Of a stretch of DNA of 60,000 nt, positions 53,448-60,000 are shown piece by piece. The notes beneath the pieces are model-generated. The model was given only the letters and a program-made list of their open reading frames with translations, was not told the origin of the DNA and ran no database searches. Position numbers and translations under genes: made by a program. The stretch is from contig NC_092673.1 of assembly GCF_964355755.1 (NCBI RefSeq), positions 35,537,648 to 35,597,647 of the forward strand, written 5' to 3'. This DNA comes from Antedon mediterranea. Lineage: Eukaryota; Echinodermata; Crinoidea; Comatulida; Antedonidae. Each line of letters starts with the position of its first letter. Within the stretch, counting starts at the first letter, position 1.

Positions 53448-53762
53448 TGCGATACTCGGGGTACAGCAAATGAAGCTGTAATGACGTCATAAGACGGGAT
53501 GTGACGTCACATACACATCAATAACCTACTAACCTACCATCTTCGAGACGTCATATGCCTGCATCCGGTTTGAAATTTTAAAATCCGGCTCTATAGATTT
53601 GAGGACATGTCCCTGTAGTATATTCATGCCAAATCCCAGCTCAATACTACAACTAATAAGGGAGGAGTAGTACTTTCAAAATCGCACTTTTTACTCAATA
53701 GTGTCCAGATGGAGGAAGAGGAGAAAATGAGTAAGTCCTAGACTCGGGTACCCCGAGTAAAA
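53448..53762. mobile_element. MITE-like element, copy 2 (ACTCGGGGTAC ends)
   Basis: Same ends and interior as 52605-52935. The flank AAGCACGAATGTGC before both copies is also shared, indicating segmental duplication that includes the tRNA-like sequence. Confidence 0.68.
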
Positions 53763-56560
53763 AATGTGTTTGAAATGAACCTTAGAATGGGGTTTTTTTG
53801 CAAAATTGATTTTATATAGAGATGAGTGCAAGAGTTATCAAATTGAACCAGAATATGGACGAAATATCAATACACAGTACAAACACATTTGGCATATATC
53901 ACTAAGAATTGTCCGAGAATAATAGACACTAATTGCCCCAATGAATGTAAGCAACACGCAAATGGAATTCTAGTCACCAGCCCGATGTCTTCTTTCCGAT
54001 CTCTGACTTCTTAAAATAGGCTAATGATTCAAAAGTGAGGTATGCCATGTGATGTGCTTTCATTTGTTCCAATTGCAGAGCTAACTGGAGTCAAATGGTG
54101 AATGTATAGATTAAAGGATATGATCAAATGATAATATACAGAGGCAAACGAATGTGTTTGAGCTTTTATTACTCTTTCTTTTGAACTGGATTGCATTTTC
54201 AGTAACGTAGTTTTATTGCTTTTCAAAATGGTCGAGTTAGGTTTAAAAGTAAAGAAAAGTTATAACGAAATAAAAACATACATATAATTTGAAAGATATA
54301 TACGAACAGTTGCTCTGTCTTTAAAGGTTCTTACAGTACCTTGAGCATTTTTCCAATTTGGTGTTTATTAATGTTTTATAACTTTGGCTATGGGTGCATT
54401 TGAGGTGAAGATGTGTTTACTTTTATTTTTATCGCTTTGTATATCCAAATCAATTGTCTTAAAGACATTAAAAATGAAATCAGCCTGGTTTATTGAGAAC
54501 TGTTTATTTAAAAGACTTCCATACACATTCTCTGAACCCAATTAAACTGAAAGAAAATATTTCCTTCCAAGTAATGGATTATTAAAAAAACAATCGTATT
54601 CAAGAGAGTGAAGAGGAACTCAAAACCAGCAAGATTCAACATTTTGAAAGCTTTGGAATCTAAAGGGGAATATCTCTGAATTCATTGATTGTCATTGGCT
54701 GTTTTGCTAAACAAAATTCTTGCAGAGCACTGAATTCAATTGCATAAGAATGACCCCTACTTATAACATAATCCCTTGATATAAACCCCTGCAGGGCCTA
54801 GCATTGATTGCATAAGAATGGCCCCCCCTGTTTTTAACAAAATCCCTCGCTATTAACCTCCGCAGGGCCTGGTATTCGATAGCGTCAAAATAACACAAAC
54901 AAATTCACTTATTCTTCACGCTTGAATCTCTAAATCAGGAATTTTTCATGAAAACAAAAATGTATACTATTGAGTATAAACAGATAAAGGATATAATACG
55001 GTCATTGTTTGCGTTACGCAGGAACGCATGAATGGGACCAACAAATCCTTTCAAACCGTTCTAATACTGGTATGTCTGTTAATTCACACAGCTCCAATAA
55101 CTACAATATCCAGGTGCCTAAAATGCTTAAAATAGTGCTTTTCAATAATAGTATATACACTGTAGTATTTACAGTACTCAAAAAGTATGTTAAAGTAATA
55201 TGGATTTACTTGTTAAATCTTACATATATATAGTACAACAACTGTAGAACTGCTATAAAGAGGGGCCCCAACAAAATTTCTTCTGAATAAGAGTTTGTCA
55301 TGTAGTGTTACTTAAACATTATTACCATAAAACACCAACATTTATTTCATAGGAAAGTATCCCCTTAATAGGGGTATATTGACCCCCCATTCAGTAAAGG
55401 AAATTATCCTGTTAATAGAGGTGTATTTCTCTTTCTTGATTTCACAGGAAAGTGTTCCCTTATTAGGGGTTTAACCGGAATAGAGATGTCCTTAATATTT
55501 AATATCAAGGGCCTTTGATAAGCACAGTATCTGAAACATTTGAATGAGCATAAAAACTAAAAATATTTTGTCTCTAAAATAAAATATTGGCATGGACAGG
55601 ATTATATTTTACTATAAATATCCTTTTTAATAATTAATTAAAATCAGAAATGTTAAAGTCATTAATGTGTACAGTACTAGGAAAAGAAACACATTTTAAA
55701 TGATTCAAGTTAAATGACATTCCAATCATCTGACAAAAGTAATTACTGATGTGACACATGTAATAAATATTTATACAGTATTACTTAATAACCTTTGGAA
55801 ATAAACTATCATACAATTCTGAATTCTTGAAATAATATAAATTTCTCATTTATTTGTAAAAACTCTAAATAAAAAAAATAAAATATGAAAAGAAAAAAAC
55901 ATTCCAGGAGATAAAAAAAATTGGGACAAGACGGTTGAGAGTTAAAAACCTGTTTGGCAAAAAAACATAAATCCCCTAGACTCAGCAATAGAACCGTTCT
56001 GTGTCCATGCCTATAGAAATCAAACCAAACCGATTATTGGCAGTTGTTTGGAGGTCAAACATTTGCTTTTTTTTTTGTCTTGTGTGGGTTCGTCCCACTT
56101 TTATTATAGTTCTATAGATATAAATAATATATGTATATATGGTCAAATATTTGCTAATTTATTCGCTTCCCATATAAGGGCATCAGACTGCATATATAGG
56201 ATATTATGAACGAGCTAAGTTCTGGCAACCAGCCAAGTTTGATTCATAGCGAATAATTGGAGCTGAAATAGACCGGATTGGCAGCCATAATGATATCAGG
56301 TATACTGTACTGGTGTAAAATCAAAAATGATTTATGAATAAATTAAAAATATTAATTTACTATAATATTTTATATTAATTTAAAGTAATGTAATTATGAA
56401 AATTTTTCAATAAAATCCGTAAATATTTTTTTTTTTGCATACTACTAGGCTTCATTTTTTTAGATAATTATAATTAATTCAACATTAAATATTATTCATG
56501 TAGTCATTAATGTTAATGTATGCATATAACTACGTACTATTAGTATTACAGCATAAAGAC
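53763..56560. other. Intergenic, no supported gene
   Basis: AT-rich sequence with only short chance ORFs. A loose repetition of CATTGATTGCATAAGAATG-like text occurs at about 54735-54870. No domains or exon pairs are recognised. Confidence 0.4.
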
Positions 56561-56564
56561 ATAA

Positions 56565-56861
56565 AGGTTAAGACAGTGGAACCGTAATTACGTAGCCATA
56601 ACATCGGCAAGGGTTCGAGGCTCACTCACTCCATGGTTCTGGTGGTAGAACGAGTCTTCTCGGATAAGGACTATAAACCGTAGGTCCAGTGTACACATCT
56701 AGCTCATGTGCACTTTAAAGAACCTAGTACATCTTTCGAGACGAGTAGGGGGTTACCCCGGTGTATTAGTACATCACAGCCACTGATCACCAACTGGGCC
56801 CTCTGGGAGACCAGTCTTTGACTGAAGAGGTTACCCAGTATAAATATAAATATAAAAAAAA
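56565..56861 (+). mobile_element. SINE with a conserved central domain
   Basis: A tRNA-like B-box GGTTCGAGGCT (about 56611) is followed by TCTTCTCGGATAAGGACTAT + AAACCGTAGGTCCAGTGTAC and GTGCACTTTAAAGAACC. The order GGAT.AGGAC.ATAAACC.AGGTCC..TGT then AAAGAACC matches the deeply conserved SINE core seen in many marine animals (Nin-type). It ends in (TATAAA)n and an A-run. Confidence 0.6.
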
Positions 56862-58550
56862 GCATGTATTCATGACATTGGCAAAGATGCATAGACATTC
56901 GGAAGGGAAAGTTTCCAGGGTTTTAAAATTACTGAAGCGTAATAAAGTTGGTATCATGCTGTTACAAGACCAAGGGTTGGTGTCACTGCAGTACCAATCA
57001 CATTTATTATGTTATAAATATATACTGTATATACAAAATACAGATGTTTTCTCATAGGGAACTAAAATAGTTATTATAAGCTTTGACAAGTAGATTTATA
57101 CAATAGGTCAAAATTATTGTTACTTCCTAGTTTGGTGTTCAAAGTCAAACACTTCCTACTGTAGGCCTAAAATAGTAATACTAAAAAATGCAATAAAATT
57201 ACGTATAATATCAGTAAATTCATTTGTATTTACTATTAATACCAATGAACCCGGCATAGTTTCAACACGACAGCTTGAGCCAAGATTTTTTTTCTTCGTA
57301 CTGTACCATTTCTTGTTTATTACAGATTAAGCATAGGCCTATATTTTTTTTTTTATAGATCAACATGATTTTTTAATCCAGGTTTGAAATAGAATACAGT
57401 ACATACACATACAGTAGGCCTATGTATTCTAATAATTTGGTGTCAGTTTGTACTAATAACACTACTATGAAAAAGTACCTGGTACGGTAGGCACTTAAAT
57501 CATGGAGGTATAAAATACCTCCATGCTTAAATATTGCATTGATTTTGCCTCATTTGCATTCCTAAATGTATGACCGACTATTTTGAGACTGAGTGGCATA
57601 AACATAAGTTTTATAACCCAAAAATGGTAAACATTAAAACCATCTATGATTTTGCATTGAACCGGTCAAGTCTAGTCACTTAACTCATTTTTATGATGGT
57701 GGTGGTGATGACGTTCTATGATGTACCGGTTTTATTCCACGTACTGCAAATTTTTAATTTACAAAGTCTGTATTATACTCTGTATTATTTGTTTATTTTT
57801 AATGATCATATTAGTTGCCAAGTGGCAAAAAAAAAGTAGCTTACGATATGCCAGTCCTCTTCCAGTGGGCTTGAAGCCGAAAAGTAACCAGTATCGTGGA
57901 CTAACTGCACCTCTTTGAATATCCCATCACTCGGCAAAGCATCCATCTTTGCAGGCAAACTTAGGTGCAAAGCACACTAAAGTCAATAAGCCAACAAACA
58001 AGGCGAAAATAGTAAGAGCTATAAAGGCTATAAACCGTCCAAGGGTTGCGAAAATCCTAGAATGCCTACAAAACTACTAACGCTGTCCTAGCTAGCCTGG
58101 CTTCGATGACAAACATAGAAATGCATAGTGAATCGAAAGAATCCATAATCAACCGGCTACTTAGCATGACAACCAATCAAAATGCGTTTTGCCATCTAAG
58201 TAACTCAGGTCACAATTGACCAATCAGCGCACTGGTAGTGTAATCTACAGCGGCGGTGACGTGCGGAGTTGAATCAACTTTTTTTTTACAACGATATTAA
58301 AATATAAATTTATTATTTTCGATATCTAAGTCAAATGATAACCTATTAATAATTTCTCGATTTTAATTTCTGAAAATCATCATTATTAGTAATACAGATA
58401 TGACATATTCAATCGTAAAGTAATTGAAACAAGTGAATGTATCTATATGACTCAATCTAGCTTCTAACGATTCAAGCAATCTTTCATATTCCCTGTACTT
58501 TATATATTAATTATTTGGGCCAAGTAATTTAACTATTTAACTGGCGAACT
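56862..58550. other. Intergenic, no supported gene
   Basis: AT-rich DNA with only chance ORFs. It contains the CATGGAGGTA hairpin at 57502-57526, described separately. Confidence 0.4.
57502..57526. repeat. CATGGAGGTA hairpin, second copy
   Basis: CATGGAGGTATAAAATACCT + CCATG, the same palindrome as at 42646-42678 with a shorter loop. Confidence 0.55.
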
Positions 58551-58554
58551 TCAA

Positions 58555-58625
58555 CTGGCATTCCGGTAAACTTTTCGAAATTCCATTGAAATAGTTCCGG
58601 TAAACTTTTCGAAATTCCATTGCCA
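58555..58625. repeat. Two copies of a ~28-bp repeat
   Basis: TTCCGGTAAACTTTTCGAAA + TTCCATTG occurs twice in tandem, about 32 bp apart. It is possibly part of the 5' region of the LINE to the right. Confidence 0.6.
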
Positions 58626-59034
58626 TACTGGTGATCGGAATGTTGTTGTAAACACTTGGACTGTCTAAGAAACATTTCTTCTTTACAAATTCAATCCATT
58701 ATTAAATTTTACAACAGACTAAGAATCTTTTATCCATTATTTTCCTTACATCTGCATACTTTGCTTAATTTGTATAAGCCTCTTGATTGATTTTACATAA
58801 TAATTTTACAATAGCGTTTTCAGGAGTCTGTTCTCACATAATTGCATTGTCATAAGATGTTTAAACCACTTAAAACCATTTATTCACCTTTGTTTTATTG
58901 TTACCCCCCAATTCTTAACTTGTTTCTTTATATTTACGTTCTTGTACTTTTCTGTTTTTACGTAACATTACCAGGCATCTTTTATTACATACTATTGAAT
59001 AAACTGATCACATTATGTATCGTTAGATATTCTC

Positions 59035-60000
59035 ATGGACCCTTTTGACAATATAGATGCATTCCCATTTAATCACATTATTGATAATGAGGAATTCTTG
59101 CATGTCATTCACTATTACTTTTGTGACGATAGAATTGACTTTGATAGATTTAATTCTTTAATTTTTAACCCTTTTGATATTAATTTTAAAGATGTTATTA
59201 ATGACAACGATGCCCAATTATTTTCCGAAAATATTGAATCTTGTGCCTATGAATATATCGATAGTCTTAACAACAAATATTCAACACAAGATTATTCATT
59301 TAGTATCTTTCACTTAAACGCACGCAGTCTTGTTAAACATTTTAACGATATCAATGTATGCGTAGGTGCTATTAACCATGAATTCTCAGCACTATGCTTC
59401 ACCGAAACTTTTTTTAATCATAATACGCCTTTTTCCTTTTATAATATTCCCAATTATAACCTCTTGCATGTTTCATGAGCTGATAGACCAGGAGGAGGCG
59501 TTGCCATTTACCTACACCAGAGATTTAAATATATTCTTCGCCCTGATTTATCATTTATCATTACTAATGGTTCGGAATCTCTTTTCATTGAAATCGATGC
59601 ATAACCCAAAAACATAATCCTTGGAGTAGTATATCGTTTGCCTGAATTATCCATTAACACATTTAATAAAGATATCTCTAATTTAATTGACACCATTAAT
59701 AATGAGAAAAAAACAGCATATATTTCAGGAGACTTTAATATTAACTTGTTAAATTCCAAAACACATAAAGGTACTTCTGATTTTGTTAATACTTTATTTC
59801 AATCAAATTATTATCCTCTTATTTCTAGGCCAACTAGAATTACGCGTAATTCTGCAACTTTAATCGACAATATTTTTTTGTAATAATCTATACGATAACA
59901 TTTCTTCCGGAATTCTATATTCGGACATCTCGGATCACTTTCCTGTTTTCTTGTTAGTACATAAATCAGAACCTCTCCAACACCTGAAACCTAAATCAAA
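59035..60000 (+). pseudogene. LINE ORF2 endonuclease region, broken and cut by the window edge
   Basis: The frame from ATG 59035 has F-H-L-N-A-R-S-L (start of an AP-endonuclease-type domain), L-C-F-T-E-T-F-F, G-G-G-V-A-I-Y, I-S-G-D-F-N-I-N and S-D-I-S-D-H-F-P-V, the standard EN motifs. It is disrupted by an in-frame TGA (59476-59478), a TAA (59602-59604) and a frameshift in a T-run near 59872-59880. RT lies outside the window. It encodes the nicking nuclease of a CR1/jockey-type LINE and is now inactive. Confidence 0.85.

Overview
The window is AT-rich animal DNA with large spliced genes, GT-AG introns, tRNA-derived SINEs, LINE, LTR and hAT-type elements and many minisatellites. Nothing bacterial or viral is present. 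The protein families (DED, TRADD-N-like, ribonuclease-inhibitor-type LRR) and the repeat types point to a marine invertebrate, probably a deuterostome. An echinoderm is my best guess, at low confidence (about 0.4).

Layout. Two paralogous multi-exon genes lie head to tail on the minus strand. Gene A (1-12766) has its 5' end at 12766 and runs off the left edge. Gene B (28563-44375) appears complete and ends in a long LRR exon. Between them (12.9-28.5 kb) is a repeat-rich intergenic block: a 2.5-kb hAT-like element, a LINE fragment, a 4.6-kb LTR element, an 898-bp foldback element and three minisatellites. To the right of gene B are a tandem hairpin-terminated repeat (45.2-49.7 kb), a 70-bp minisatellite with a LINE ORF1-like remnant, tRNA-Val-like sequences, a SINE, and at the right edge the broken endonuclease region of a LINE.

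The genes. I built both by joining open frames at consensus splice sites. Both share one order: tandem DED exon, TRADD-N-like exon, tiny exon, second TRADD-N-like exon, then a string of 48-129-nt mini-exons. Nearly every exon boundary is phase 1, so the mini-exons are symmetric (1-1) and have been duplicated and shuffled. The mini-exons repeatedly encode SUMO-acceptor consensus motifs (hydrophobic-K-x-E), two of them in the phosphorylation-dependent form K-x-E-x-x-S-P. Gene B also carries an in-frame 76-residue ubiquitin exon that has lost K11, K48 and K63, two NLS-like basic exons and six 57-residue LRR double repeats. No NACHT, kinase, caspase or TIR domain is visible. An ATG exon at 31592-32189 offers an alternative start that makes an 806-aa DED-DED-basic-LRR protein from the same 3' exons. 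The 1505-aa long form has four DEDs, two TRADD-N-like domains, the SUMO motifs, ubiquitin and LRRs.

Inference: this looks like a lineage-specific family of death-fold, TRADD-like scaffold or sensor proteins built for SUMO/ubiquitin modification. I know of no described family with this combination, but no database search was possible. The introns hold notable structures: a 73-bp array that multiplies one exon's splice acceptor about 24 times, an 81-bp array open in one frame, and a 3.3-kb foldback.
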